Below are positions 48,775 to 57,501 of a DNA stretch of 64,000 nt, in pieces; positions within the stretch are counted from its first letter, which is position 1; the number at the start of each line of letters is the position of its first letter. The notes under the pieces were generated by a model that was given only the letters and a program-made list of their open reading frames with translations, had not been told where the DNA came from and did no database searches. This stretch comes from Microbacterium sp. p3-SID336. GTDB taxonomy: Bacteria > Actinomycetota > Actinomycetes > Actinomycetales > Microbacteriaceae. A program made the position numbers and the translations under genes. The stretch lies in assembly GCF_025143365.1 (NCBI RefSeq), contig NZ_JALXPE010000015.1:1-64000 (forward strand), written 5' to 3'.

Positions 48775-49661
48775 GGGGGCGCCCGAGCACAGCGCCGGGA
48801 GTGCCCGATGTCGCGGACTCCGTGCAGACGCTCGCTGTGCTGCTGCAGGCCGGGGCCGCGCCGATCGTCGCGTGGCGGCACCTCGCGGCCTCGGGGGACC
48901 GTCACGCGCTCGCCATCGTCGAGAGGGTGGAGGACGGCACAGGGCTCGTCGCGGCGATCGGTGCGGAGGGCGGCTCCTGGGTGGAGCTGGCCGCGGCCTG
49001 GGAGGTGGCCACCGTGGTGGGCGCGCCGCTGGCTGAGGTGCTGCGCACGATCGCGGAGTCTCTGCGCGACGCGGCGGCCGCGACCGACGACGTGCGCATC
49101 GCCCTCGCCGAGCCCGCCGGGACGGCGCGGCTGCTGCTCTGGATGCCGTTGGCCGGACTGCTGCTCGGGTTCGCGCTCGGCTTCGACACCCTCGGCGTGC
49201 TGGTCGGCAACCCTCTGGGCACAGCGTGCGTGATCGTCGGACTGCTGCTCGTAGGGGCTGCTCGTCTCTGGACGTCGCGCCTGCTCCGCCGCGCTCAACC
49301 GGCGCCGGGAACCCCCGGCATCGCCGCCGAACTCGTCGCCGTGGCGCTCACCGGCGGCGCGCCCATCGAGCGTGCGGTGCGCCTCGTCGCCGAGACAGCG
49401 GTCGCCGAACCTGCGGGGGAGGCACGTGTGCGTCAGGTGCTCGACCTCTCGCGCGAGGCCGGGGTGCCCGCGGTCGAGCTTCTTCGCGCCTCCGCGGCGC
49501 AGGACCGCCACCGCGCGCGGGTGCGGGGTCGGCTGGCGGCTGCCGCGCTGTCGACGCGTCTGCTCATCCCGCTCGGCGTCTGCACCCTCCCCGCCTTCCT
49601 GCTGCTCGGGGTCGCCCCGCTGCTGCTCAGCGTCCTCGCCTCGACGCCACTCCCCGTCTGA
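48771..49661 (+). CDS. Type II secretion F-domain protein (TadB/TadC-like)
   Basis: A 296-residue membrane protein. An N-terminal T2SSF-like helical domain (SVQTLAVLLQAGAAPIVAWRHLA... LREA-like AESLRDAAAATDDV) is followed by two spans (LLLWMPLAGLLLGFALGF, ACVIVGLLLVGAA). A second partial F-like domain (ELVAVALTGGAPIERAVRLVAE) leads to a final span (PLGVCTLPAFLLLGVAPLLLSVL). It forms the inner-membrane platform for TadA. Canonical tad loci have separate TadB and TadC; here only one gene stands, suggesting a compact or fused form. GTG 48771 chosen at the overlap; GTG 48768 is an alternative. Confidence 0.82.
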   Translation: MRGRPSTAPGVPDVADSVQTLAVLLQAGAAPIVAWRHLAASGDRHALAIVERVEDGTGLVAAIGAEGGSWVELAAAWEVATVVGAPLAEVLRTIAESLRDAAAATDDVRIALAEPAGTARLLLWMPLAGLLLGFALGFDTLGVLVGNPLGTACVIVGLLLVGAARLWTSRLLRRAQPAPGTPGIAAELVAVALTGGAPIERAVRLVAETAVAEPAGEARVRQVLDLSREAGVPAVELLRASAAQDRHRARVRGRLAAAALSTRLLIPLGVCTLPAFLLLGVAPLLLSVLASTPLPV

Positions 49662-49733
49662 CCGGCCGATCCGCATCGACGGCCGTTTCCCGCTCCCAGA
49701 AGAAGCCACAGAAGAAAGAGGAAGAAGGAAACC

Positions 49734-49946
49734 ATGAACACCGACACCCCGCACGCCATCCCCATGCTCGACCGCCGCCGCGCCGCTGCGCTGTTCGGTG
49801 ACGACACCGGAGCCGCCACTGCCGAATACGCCATCACGACCATGGCAGCCGTCGCCTTCGCCGGTCTTCTGGTCGTGATCCTGCGGTCGGACGAGGTGCG
49901 CGGCATCCTCACCGATCTCGTCCGTCGCGCGCTGTCGGTCTCATGA
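49734..49946 (+). CDS. Flp pilin-like small protein (DUF4244)
   Basis: A 70-residue protein with a basic leader (MLDRRRAAALFGDD), then TGAATAEYAITTMAAVAFAGLLVVIL, the type IV/Flp-pilin-like Glu5-bearing hydrophobic segment, and a short C-terminus. The Gly-Ala...Glu-Tyr context fits prepilin processing upstream of ATAEYA. It is the likely pilin subunit of this locus. A strong purine-rich ribosome binding site (GAGGAAGAAGGAAACC) lies before ATG. Overlaps the next gene start (ATGA). Confidence 0.83.
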   Translation: MNTDTPHAIPMLDRRRAAALFGDDTGAATAEYAITTMAAVAFAGLLVVILRSDEVRGILTDLVRRALSVS

Positions 49947-50461
49947 GACGGCCCGATCGCGTGGGGGCGCACAGGGTCGGCCGCCTGTGCGCCCAGGCAG
50001 AGGCAGCAGCGGAGGCAGCGGCGGAGGCAGAGGCAGAGACGGAGGCGGAGGCGGTGACCGGGACTAAGGCGGAAGCGAGGGCAGGCGTCGGCGCAGGGAC
50101 GGGCGCTGAGAAAGAGGTGCACGCAGGCGCGGAGGCGGAGCGCGGCTCGGTCGCCGCCGAGCTCGCCGTCGCGCTTCCGGCCGTGGTCCTGGTGCTGCTG
50201 CTCGGCGTCGGTGCGCTCAGCGCGGCGTCCAGGCAGGTGGTGCTGCAGGACGCCGCGGCCGATGCCGCACGGCTGATGGGGCGCGGCGAAGGGGAGGGCG
50301 TGGCTGCCGGGGCCGTGCGTGCTGCCGTCCCCGAAGCGGGTGTGACCTTCGCCGCAGCCGACGCACTCGTCTGCGCGACAGCCACGCTCGACGTGTCCCT
50401 CGGGGCATTCGTCCACGTCCCGCTCCGCGCCTCCAGCTGCGCTCTGGACGGAGGGCGCTGA
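49943..50461 (+). CDS. TadE-like pseudopilin with repetitive N-terminus
   Basis: A 172-residue protein. Residues ~18-70 are a low-complexity Ala/Glu/Gly/Thr stretch encoded by imperfect GGAGGCAGAG-type repeats. The TadE core follows: ERGSVAAELAVALPAVVLVLLLGVGALSAASRQVVLQDAAADAARLMGRGE, with the conserved Glu and hydrophobic helix, then a small C-terminal domain with two Cys. Usual TadE proteins have only ~10-20 residues before this core. A downstream GTG start would remove the repeat but no ribosome binding site favours it. Minor pilin role inferred. Confidence 0.75.
   Translation: MRRPDRVGAHRVGRLCAQAEAAAEAAAEAEAETEAEAVTGTKAEARAGVGAGTGAEKEVHAGAEAERGSVAAELAVALPAVVLVLLLGVGALSAASRQVVLQDAAADAARLMGRGEGEGVAAGAVRAAVPEAGVTFAAADALVCATATLDVSLGAFVHVPLRASSCALDGGR
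49985..50130 (+). repeat. GGAGGC/GCAGAG minisatellite in the tadE-like gene
   Basis: Imperfect 6-bp units (GCAGAG, GGAGGC, GCGGAG) run for about 145 bp in frame, encoding alternating Ala and Glu. It lies before the conserved TadE helix. Confidence 0.75.
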
Positions 50462-50790
50462 TGGCAGGCTCGGCCCTCGCCGCCGGTGTGCTCGCGGTGG
50501 GCGCGACGCTGTCGATCGGTCTCGCGGCGGTCGGGGGAGCGGCGGTGACGGCGCAGCGCGCCGCCGCCGCGGCCGACGCTGCCGCGCTCGCCGCAGCCGA
50601 TGCGGCGACCGGTGCGGTGCCCACCGCCGAGGCCCCGTGCACGCTCGCCGCGCGGGTCGCCGTCGCGGGTGCGGCGCGGCTGACCTCGTGTTCGCTGGAG
50701 GGGGACGTGGCGACCGTGTCGGTGGAGGCGGCGTACGCTGGACTGGCCGCCGTCTCCCGCGCCCGTGCCGGGCCACCCGAGGGTCCATGA
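50461..50790 (+). CDS. TadE-related protein of the Rv3654c type
   Basis: A 109-residue protein with an N-terminal hydrophobic helix (GSALAAGVLAVGATLSIGLAAVGGAAVTAQRAAAAADAAALAAADA), matching the secretion/DNA-translocation-associated TadE-like family (Rv3654c), and a short beta-rich C-terminus with two Cys. Overlaps the preceding TGA. Probable minor pilus component. Last gene of the tad locus; topA follows after 79 nt. Confidence 0.78.
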   Translation: MAGSALAAGVLAVGATLSIGLAAVGGAAVTAQRAAAAADAAALAAADAATGAVPTAEAPCTLAARVAVAGAARLTSCSLEGDVATVSVEAAYAGLAAVSRARAGPPEGP

Positions 50791-50869
50791 CGGCGGCGCG
50801 ACCCCTCACCCCCTGTGAACGACCCCGCACAGCGGTGTGTATGGTGTGCTTCGAAGAAAGGACGCACCC

Positions 50870-53800
50870 TTGGCTGAAGGCAAGAAGCTCGTCATCGTCG
50901 AGTCCCCGACGAAGATGCGGTCTATTCAGGGATACCTCGGCGACGGCTACGAGGTGCTCAGCTCCGTCGGCCACATCCGCGACCTCGCCGACAAGAAGGA
51001 CATCCCCGCCGAGGACAAGAAGGCGTACGGGAAGTACTCGATCGACATCGACAACGGCTTCGACCCGTACTACGTGGTGTCCGACCGCAAGACCAAGACG
51101 GTCGCCGAGTTGAAGCGCGCGCTGAAGAGCGCCGACGAGCTCCTGCTCGCCACTGATGAGGACCGCGAGGGCGAGGCCATCGCCTGGCACCTGCTCGAGA
51201 CACTGAAGCCCAAGGTGCCCGTCAAGCGGATGGTCTTCCACGAGATCACCAAGGACGCCATCCAGGCCGCTGTCGGCAACACCCGTGAGCTCGATCACGC
51301 GCTCGTGGATGCACAGGAGACCCGCCGCATCCTCGACCGCCTCTACGGCTGGGACGTCTCGCCCGTCCTCTGGTACAAGGTGAAGACGGGCATCTCCGCC
51401 GGTCGTGTGCAGTCCGCCGCCACACGGCTCATCGTGGACCGCGAGCGCGAGCGGATGGCGTTCGTCTCCGCCGAGTACTGGGATGTCGACGCGAGCGCCG
51501 CCGCCACGGGCACCTCGTTCCGCATCCGTCTGGTGCGGGTGGACGGTGGCCAGCTCGCTCGCGGTACCGACTTCGACGACTCCGGCAAGCTCAAGAAGGC
51601 CGTGGTCGTGCTCGATGAGGCCAAGGCGACGGCGCTCGCCCGCGCGGTCGAGGCGGCCGGAGCCGGCACCGTCACCAAGGTCGAGGCGAAGCCGGGAACC
51701 CGGAGCCCCTATGCGCCCTTCACCACCTCGACCATGCAGCAGGAGGCTGGTCGCAAGCTCTCGATGAGCGCCAAGCAGGCGATGAGCGTGGCCCAGCGCC
51801 TGTACGAGAAGGGGTACATCACCTATATGCGCACCGACTCCACGGCGCTGAGCACCCAGGCGGTGCAGGCGGCGCGGAGCCAGGCGGTCGCGCTCTACGG
51901 GGACAGTGCCGTTCCGCTCAAGCCGCGGGTGTACAAGTCCAAGAGCAAGAACGCGCAGGAGGCGCACGAGGCGATCCGCCCCTCCGGCGAGAACTTCCGG
52001 ACGCCCGCCTCCCTGTCGTCTGAGCTGGACCGCGAGGAGCAGCGCCTCTACGACCTCATCTGGAAGCGGACCGTCGCCAGCCAGATGGCCGACGCCAAGT
52101 ACGAGACCACGACGGTGACGATCGCGGTCGACGCCGGCGGACAGAACGCCGAGTTCACCGCGTCCGGCACGGTGTACACCTTCAAGGGCTTCCTGGAGGC
52201 GTACGAAGAGGGGCGCGACGAGAAGCGCAGCGACGCCGATGCGGCCGAGAACCAGTCGCTTCCCGCGGTGGCCGTGGGCGATGAGCTCGCGGTGTCGGAC
52301 GCCGAGTCCAAGGGGCACCGCACCACCCCGAAGCCGCGCTACACCGAGGCGTCGCTGGTGAAGGTGCTGGAGGAGAAGGGCATCGGCCGTCCGTCCACCT
52401 TCGCCACGATCCCGGAGACCATCCTCGACCGCGGCTACGCCGTCAAGCGGGGACAGGCGCTCGTGCCGACGTGGCTCGCGTTCAGTGTCGTGCGTCTGCT
52501 CGAGGAGCACTTCGCCGATCTCGTCGACTACGACTTCACCGCCGCCCTGGAGGACGACCTCGACACCATCGCCCGCGGCGAGCAGAACCGCGTCGAGTGG
52601 CTGAAGTCGTTCTACTTCGGCTCCGACTCGCACGTGGGGCTGCGCCAGGTCGTCGACAACCTCGGCGAGATCGACGCCAGGGCTCTGAACTCGACGCGCA
52701 TCACCGACACGGCCACTCTGCGGTTCGGCAAGTACGGGCCCTACCTCGAGGTCGCCGACCCGGAGAACCCGGACGCCAAACCGCGTATCGTCAACGTCCC
52801 GGAGGACCTCGCTCCCGACGAGCTCACGGCGGAGAAGGCGCAGGAGCTCATCGATGCTCCGGTCGCCGGCGACCGCGTGCTCGGCGAGAACCCCGAGAAC
52901 GGCAAGATCATCGTTGTGAAGGACGGGCGGTTCGGCCCGTACGTGCAGGAGAACGACCCCGTCTCCGACGATGCCGACGTGGACGAGACCACGGGCGAGG
53001 TCGTCGAGGCTCCCAAGCCCAAGAGGGGCGCGAAGAAGGAGGCGGCGCCCAAGCCGCGCACCGCCTCGCTGTTCCGTTCGATGTCGGTCGACACGCTCGA
53101 TCTCGACACCGCGCTCAAGCTGCTGAGTCTGCCCCGGGTCGTCGGCGTGGACCCCGAGTCCGGCGACGAGATCACCGCCCAGAACGGCCGCTTCGGTCCG
53201 TACCTCAAGAACGGCACGGATTCGCGATCGCTGGAGAGCGAGTCGCAGATCTTCGATGTCACGCTCGAGCAGGCGCTCGAGATCTACCAGCAGCCCAAGT
53301 ACGGCGCGCGGCGGGCGTCGAGCGCCCTCGCCGAGTTCGATGCCGACCCGGTGAGCGGCAAGCCCATCCGGGTGCGGGACGGCAGGTTCGGGCCCTACGT
53401 GACCGACGGCGAGACCAACGTCACGATCCCGCGCGGGCAGACGCCGGACGACATCACGTTCGAGATCGCGGTGCAGATGCTGGCAGACAAGCGCGCCAAG
53501 GGTCCGGCGCCCAAGCGCGGGTCGCGCGGCGCTGCGAAGAAGGCTCCGGCGAAGAAGGCTCCCGCGAAGGCCTCTGCGGCGAAGGGTGCTGCGGCGAAGA
53601 GCACTGCGAAAACCTCTGCGTCGAAGAGCACTGCGAAGAAGGCTCCTGCGAAGACCTCTGCGGCCAAGAGCGGGGCAAAGGCCTCGGCGTCGAAGTCCGC
53701 GAGCGCCACCTCGGCGGCCCGCTCGGCCGCGGCGAAGAAGGCAGCGGCGACCCGCGCGGCCAACGCGGCGGCCAAGGCGGCGGAGCAGGCGGGCTCGTGA
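50870..53800 (+). CDS. topA: DNA topoisomerase I
   Basis: A 976-residue type IA topoisomerase. Toprim domain at the start (KLVIVESPTKMRSIQGYLGDGY, ATDEDREGEAIAWHLLETL); catalytic Tyr in KGYITYMRTDSTALS; then four C-terminal topo-type repeats with GRFGPYV/GKYGPYLE motifs (FGKYGPYLEVAD, DGRFGPYVQEN, NGRFGPYLKN, DGRFGPYVTDG). The last ~90 residues are a Lys/Ala/Ser tail (KKAPAKKAPAK), typical of actinobacterial TopA and DNA-binding. The start is the TTG at 50870, 7 nt after AAAGGA; an upstream GTG would add 11 residues lacking family similarity. Overlaps tmk (GTGA). Confidence 0.95.
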   Translation: MAEGKKLVIVESPTKMRSIQGYLGDGYEVLSSVGHIRDLADKKDIPAEDKKAYGKYSIDIDNGFDPYYVVSDRKTKTVAELKRALKSADELLLATDEDREGEAIAWHLLETLKPKVPVKRMVFHEITKDAIQAAVGNTRELDHALVDAQETRRILDRLYGWDVSPVLWYKVKTGISAGRVQSAATRLIVDRERERMAFVSAEYWDVDASAAATGTSFRIRLVRVDGGQLARGTDFDDSGKLKKAVVVLDEAKATALARAVEAAGAGTVTKVEAKPGTRSPYAPFTTSTMQQEAGRKLSMSAKQAMSVAQRLYEKGYITYMRTDSTALSTQAVQAARSQAVALYGDSAVPLKPRVYKSKSKNAQEAHEAIRPSGENFRTPASLSSELDREEQRLYDLIWKRTVASQMADAKYETTTVTIAVDAGGQNAEFTASGTVYTFKGFLEAYEEGRDEKRSDADAAENQSLPAVAVGDELAVSDAESKGHRTTPKPRYTEASLVKVLEEKGIGRPSTFATIPETILDRGYAVKRGQALVPTWLAFSVVRLLEEHFADLVDYDFTAALEDDLDTIARGEQNRVEWLKSFYFGSDSHVGLRQVVDNLGEIDARALNSTRITDTATLRFGKYGPYLEVADPENPDAKPRIVNVPEDLAPDELTAEKAQELIDAPVAGDRVLGENPENGKIIVVKDGRFGPYVQENDPVSDDADVDETTGEVVEAPKPKRGAKKEAAPKPRTASLFRSMSVDTLDLDTALKLLSLPRVVGVDPESGDEITAQNGRFGPYLKNGTDSRSLESESQIFDVTLEQALEIYQQPKYGARRASSALAEFDADPVSGKPIRVRDGRFGPYVTDGETNVTIPRGQTPDDITFEIAVQMLADKRAKGPAPKRGSRGAAKKAPAKKAPAKASAAKGAAAKSTAKTSASKSTAKKAPAKTSAAKSGAKASASKSASATSAARSAAAKKAAATRAANAAAKAAEQAGS

Positions 53801-54426
53801 CAACGGCCCGCGGCGCGTGGATCACTCTCGAAGGCGGAGACGGCTCAGGGAAGACCACGCAGTCCAACCTGCTCGCCGACTGGCTGGAGCAGCAGGGCCA
53901 TCGGGTCGTGCGAACGAGGGAGCCCGGCGGCACCGAGGTCGGCACGCTGATCCGCGAGATCGTGCTGCACCACCGCGGGGACATCGCGCCCAGGGCCGAG
54001 GCGCTGCTCTACGCCGCCGACCGCGCGCACCACGTGGCCACCGTCGTGCGTCCGGCCCTCGCACGCGGTGCGGTCGTGCTGCAGGACCGCTACCTCGACT
54101 CCTCCGTGGCGTACCAGGGCGCGGGGCGTGTGCTCGATGCCACGGAAGTCCGCGACCTGTCGCTCTGGGCTGCGGAGGGGGCGCTGCCCGACCTCACGGT
54201 GCTGCTCGACCTCGACCCCGCGGCCGCCCGCAGTCGCCTGGACTCGGCCGACAAGCCGTTCGACCGCCTGGAAGCGGAGCAGGCCGAGTTCCACTCGCGC
54301 GTGCGGCAGGCCTACCTCGGGCTCGCAGCCGCAGAGCCGGAGCGGTTCCTCGTGCTCGACGCCGCGCAGTCGCCCGAGGTCATCGGAGAGCGCATCCGCG
54401 CCAGAGTCGCCGCACTTCTCGACTGA
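53797..54426 (+). CDS. tmk: Thymidylate kinase
   Basis: A 209-residue kinase forming dTDP. P-loop ITLEGGDGSGKTTQSNLLADWL, the DRX motif in VVLQDRYLDSSVAYQGAGR, and the LID region RSRLDSADKPFDRLEAE are present. GTG start overlaps the topA TGA. tmk-holB adjacency is conserved in Actinobacteria. Confidence 0.96.
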   Translation: MTTARGAWITLEGGDGSGKTTQSNLLADWLEQQGHRVVRTREPGGTEVGTLIREIVLHHRGDIAPRAEALLYAADRAHHVATVVRPALARGAVVLQDRYLDSSVAYQGAGRVLDATEVRDLSLWAAEGALPDLTVLLDLDPAAARSRLDSADKPFDRLEAEQAEFHSRVRQAYLGLAAAEPERFLVLDAAQSPEVIGERIRARVAALLD

Positions 54427-54500
54427 TACTGCACACCGCTCCCGTCCGGAGACTTCTCGTGTCCGGCAGGAGGCGTCCCCGCGGCGTCGGCGGTCCCGAT

Positions 54501-54506
54501 TAGGCT
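54501..54506 (+). promoter_or_regulatory. -10 box for leaderless holB transcript
   Basis: TAGGCT ends 6 nt before ATG 54513. Confidence 0.45.
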
Positions 54507-54512
54507 GAGTGC

Positions 54513-55670
54513 ATGCCCCCGACTCTCTCCGCCCCGTTCCCGTGGGCCGACGTCTGGGGGCAGGAAGCCGCGGTGCAGACTCTGCGGGCCGCTGCCTCCG
54601 ACCCGGCCGCCCTCTCGCACGCCTGGCTGCTCACGGGTTCCCCAGGGTCCGGCCGCTCGACCCTGGCCTATGCGTTCGCCGCGGCCCTGATCGCGGAGGG
54701 CCCGGACGACGAGGCGACCATGCGGCAGGTGCTCGCCGGTACCCATCCCGATGTCACGGCGCTCCGCACGGACAAGGTGATCATCACGATCGCCGAGGCC
54801 AGGGCGCTCGTGGAGCGCTCCTACTTCGCCCCCTCGGCGGGGCGGTACCGGGTGATCGTGGTCGAGGACGCTGACCGCATGGTGGAGCGCACCTCGAACG
54901 TGCTCCTGAAGGCGCTGGAGGAGCCGCCGGAGCAGACGGTCTGGATCCTGTGCGCGCCGAGCGAGGCCGACCTGCTGCCGACGATCCGCTCCCGCGTGCG
55001 CTCGCTGCGGTTGCGCGAGCCCGACGTCGCCGACGTGTCCCGGCTGATCAGCCTGCGTACGGGTGTCGACGAAGCGGTCGCCGAGCAGGCGGCACGTCAT
55101 GCCCAGCGTCACATCGGCATGGCACAGCGCCTGGCCACCGATGACGCGGCGCGCCGCCGGCGCGACGAGACTCTGCGTGCCGTGATCGGCGTCCGCGGGG
55201 TCAACGACGCCGTGGAGGTCGCCGGCCGCATCATCCAGGCGGCGACGGAGGATGCGAAGGCTCTCACCGCGGAGCGTGATGCGAGCGAGCGCGCGGCGCT
55301 GCTGCGCACGGTGGGCGTCGCGGAGGGGCAGGCGGTGCCGCCCGCGCTGCGGGCACAGGTGTCAGCCCTGGAGGACGAGCAGAAGAAGCGGGCGACGCGC
55401 AGCCTTCGCGACGGGATCGATCGCGTTCTCACCGATCTGCAGTCGCTGTTCCGAGACGTGGTGATGCTGCAGTTCGGTCGCGGCGACGACCTCATCAATC
55501 GCGAGCTGCACACCGAACTGGCAGCTCTCGCCGCCGCGTGGCCGGTGACCCGTACCCTTGACGTACTCGACCACCTTGCCGACACCCGGGAGTCGCTGGA
55601 GCGCAACGTCGCTCCGCTGCTCGCCCTGGAGAGCTTGCTCGTGACGGTCACGAGCGGGAGGAAACCGTGA
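54513..55670 (+). CDS. holB: DNA polymerase III subunit delta prime
   Basis: A 385-residue clamp-loader subunit with AAA+ fold: HAWLLTGSPGSGRSTLAYAFA (Walker A with Arg in place of Lys, consistent with a non-hydrolysing delta prime), VIVVEDADRMVERTSNVLLKALEEPPEQTVWILC, and LLPTIRSRVRSLRL. No zinc-binding Cys cluster. It pairs with DnaX and delta to load the sliding clamp. Its stop overlaps the start of the lipoprotein hydrolase. Confidence 0.94.
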   Translation: MPPTLSAPFPWADVWGQEAAVQTLRAAASDPAALSHAWLLTGSPGSGRSTLAYAFAAALIAEGPDDEATMRQVLAGTHPDVTALRTDKVIITIAEARALVERSYFAPSAGRYRVIVVEDADRMVERTSNVLLKALEEPPEQTVWILCAPSEADLLPTIRSRVRSLRLREPDVADVSRLISLRTGVDEAVAEQAARHAQRHIGMAQRLATDDAARRRRDETLRAVIGVRGVNDAVEVAGRIIQAATEDAKALTAERDASERAALLRTVGVAEGQAVPPALRAQVSALEDEQKKRATRSLRDGIDRVLTDLQSLFRDVVMLQFGRGDDLINRELHTELAALAAAWPVTRTLDVLDHLADTRESLERNVAPLLALESLLVTVTSGRKP

Positions 55671-57226
55671 ACACCCCACCCCTGTCCCGCCTCCGCCGTG
55701 CCGCCGCCCTCATCGCCGGCGTGGCCGTGGCCTCCGTGGCGCTGTCCGGCTGCCTCTACGCCCTGATCCCCGAGCAGTCGAGCAGGCCGAGCCAGGAGCG
55801 GGAGCCGGACACCGAGGGTGTCGCGGCGGACCTGCTGCCGTACTACTCGCAGGAGCTCGACTGGACGGACTGCGGCGCTGGGTTCGAGTGCACCGACGTC
55901 ACGGCGCCCCTCGACTGGGAGAACCCGAGCGCGGGCGAGATCAGCCTGTCCGTGGTGCGGCACCGCGCCGAGGGGGAGGCGGTGGGCTCGCTGCTCACGA
56001 ACCCGGGCGGCCCTGGCGCGAGCGGCGTCGACCTCATCCGCGACAGCCTCGACTACGCCGTGGGTCCCGCGCTGATCGAGAACTACGACGTGATCGGGTT
56101 CGACCCGCGCGGCGTGGGCGAATCGACCGCGGTCACGTGCTTCGACGACGCCGAGATGGACGAGTACCTGTACCCCAGCGAGCCCGTCGGGGCGGAGCGA
56201 GGCACGCCGGAGTGGGAGGCCGACCTGCTCGAGGCCCACCGGTCGTTCGCCGAGGCCTGCGACGCGAACAGCGGCGGCATCCTGCCCTACATCACGACTG
56301 TCAACGCGGCGCGGGACATGGACCTGATCCGCGCGGTCCTGGGCGACAAGCAGCTCAACTACCTCGGCTACTCCTACGGCACGTTCCTCGGCGCCACCTA
56401 CGCCGAGCTCTACCCGGAGAAGGCCGGTCGGCTCGTGCTCGACGGGGCGATCGACCCCGCGATCCCCGGGCTCGATGTGGGCGCGACGCAGGCGCTCGGA
56501 TTCGAGTCCGCGCTGCGGGCCTACATGCAGGACTGCCTGGAATCCGACGGCTGCCCCTTCACCGGCACCGTCGATGAGGCGATGACCGACCTGGGGGCGC
56601 TCCTGGCCAGCGTCGACCGCACCCCGCTGGAGAACGGTGACGGACGCCTGCTGAACGCCGACGCGCTCATGACGGGCATCATCGCCGCCCTCTACTCGCA
56701 GGACAGCTGGGACTACCTGACGCAGGCGCTGGAGGAGGCGCTGCAGGGCGACCCGACCACGGCGTTCGTGCTGGCCGACTTCTACAACGGCAGGGAGAAC
56801 GGCACCTACATCGACAACTCGACGGAGGCGTTCCGCGCGTACAACTGCATGGACTATCCGGTGGAGGACGACCCCGCCGCCGAGGCCGCGACGGAGGCGA
56901 AGATCGCGGAGGGCGCGCCGACGATCGCTCCGTACTGGACCGGACCCGACCCCTGTGAGGTCTGGCCGTACCCGCCCACGGGCACGCGCGGCGAGATCAC
57001 GGCCGAGGGTGCGGGGCCGATCCTTGTGATCGGCACGACCAATGACCCGGCGACGCCGTATGAGTGGTCGGAGTCCCTTGCCGATCAGCTCGAAGAGGGC
57101 GTGCTGATCACCCGGGTGGGCGAGGGGCACACCGGATACAACAAGGGCAACGCCTGTGTCGACGACGCTGTCGAGGCGTTCCTGCTCGACGACGTGGTGC
57201 CGGAGGACGGTCTCCGCTGCGAGTGA
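55667..57226 (+). CDS. Secreted lipoprotein alpha/beta hydrolase (tripeptidyl-aminopeptidase-like)
   Basis: A 519-residue hydrolase of the SCO7095/TAP-type secreted peptidase family. The signal peptide has a lipobox, SVALSGC, so the mature protein is probably lipid-anchored at the Cys near residue 28. Catalytic Ser in LNYLGYSYGTFLGATYAELYP; the oxyanion/turn region is LLTNPGGPGASGVD; the C-terminal part has GTTNDPATPYEWSESLA (Asp region) and VGEGHTGYNKGN (His). GTG start overlaps the holB stop. Likely cuts short peptides from the cell surface; specificity unknown. Confidence 0.9.
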   Translation: MNTPPLSRLRRAAALIAGVAVASVALSGCLYALIPEQSSRPSQEREPDTEGVAADLLPYYSQELDWTDCGAGFECTDVTAPLDWENPSAGEISLSVVRHRAEGEAVGSLLTNPGGPGASGVDLIRDSLDYAVGPALIENYDVIGFDPRGVGESTAVTCFDDAEMDEYLYPSEPVGAERGTPEWEADLLEAHRSFAEACDANSGGILPYITTVNAARDMDLIRAVLGDKQLNYLGYSYGTFLGATYAELYPEKAGRLVLDGAIDPAIPGLDVGATQALGFESALRAYMQDCLESDGCPFTGTVDEAMTDLGALLASVDRTPLENGDGRLLNADALMTGIIAALYSQDSWDYLTQALEEALQGDPTTAFVLADFYNGRENGTYIDNSTEAFRAYNCMDYPVEDDPAAEAATEAKIAEGAPTIAPYWTGPDPCEVWPYPPTGTRGEITAEGAGPILVIGTTNDPATPYEWSESLADQLEEGVLITRVGEGHTGYNKGNACVDDAVEAFLLDDVVPEDGLRCE

Positions 57227-57261
57227 GGGCGTCTCGATTCGCGAGAGAGCGCGAGACAGGG

Positions 57262-57267
57262 TAATAT
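57262..57267 (+). promoter_or_regulatory. Candidate -10 box for tRNA-Thr
   Basis: TAATAT lies 28 nt before the mature tRNA 5' end, consistent with a short precursor leader. Confidence 0.5.
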
Positions 57268-57295
57268 CGGTGATCGCGCCGCTCACGCGTCGCAC

Positions 57296-57371
57296 GCCGC
57301 TTTAGCTCAGTCGGCAGAGCATTTCACTCGTAATGAAAAGGTCGTCAGTTCGATTCTGACAAGCGGCTCCA
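57296..57371 (+). tRNA. tRNA-Thr (anticodon CGT)
   Basis: Acceptor stem GCCGCTT pairs with AAGCGGC, discriminator T, then an encoded CCA (57369-57371). The anticodon stem TTTCA/TGAAA encloses CTCGTAA, giving CGT, which reads ACG. D-arm and T-arm (GTCAGTTCGATTCTGAC) are intact. Confidence 0.96.
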
Positions 57372-57380
57372 GATGAGAGT

Positions 57381-57410
57381 AAGGCCCCCGGGAAACCGGG
57401 GGCCTTTTCT
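57381..57410 (+). terminator. Rho-independent terminator after tRNA-Thr
   Basis: AAGGCCCCCGG (57381-57391) pairs with CCGGGGGCCTT (57396-57406) around GAAA, followed by TTCT. Classic GC stem, GNRA loop and T-run. Confidence 0.92.
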
Positions 57411-57501
57411 CTTGGCCGTGCATGGCAGCTGCATGGCAGTGCCGACGGCTCGAGGGCATGCCCGCGTAGGGCGGCTCCAGGGCGCGTGCGGAGCGGGGCC
57501 G

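Noticed and set aside
49433..53803. A very long open frame on the minus strand opposite the tad genes and topA (about 1450 codons)
   Set aside because: It is antisense to well-supported genes and its composition is typical of a high-GC shadow frame; no family motif seen.
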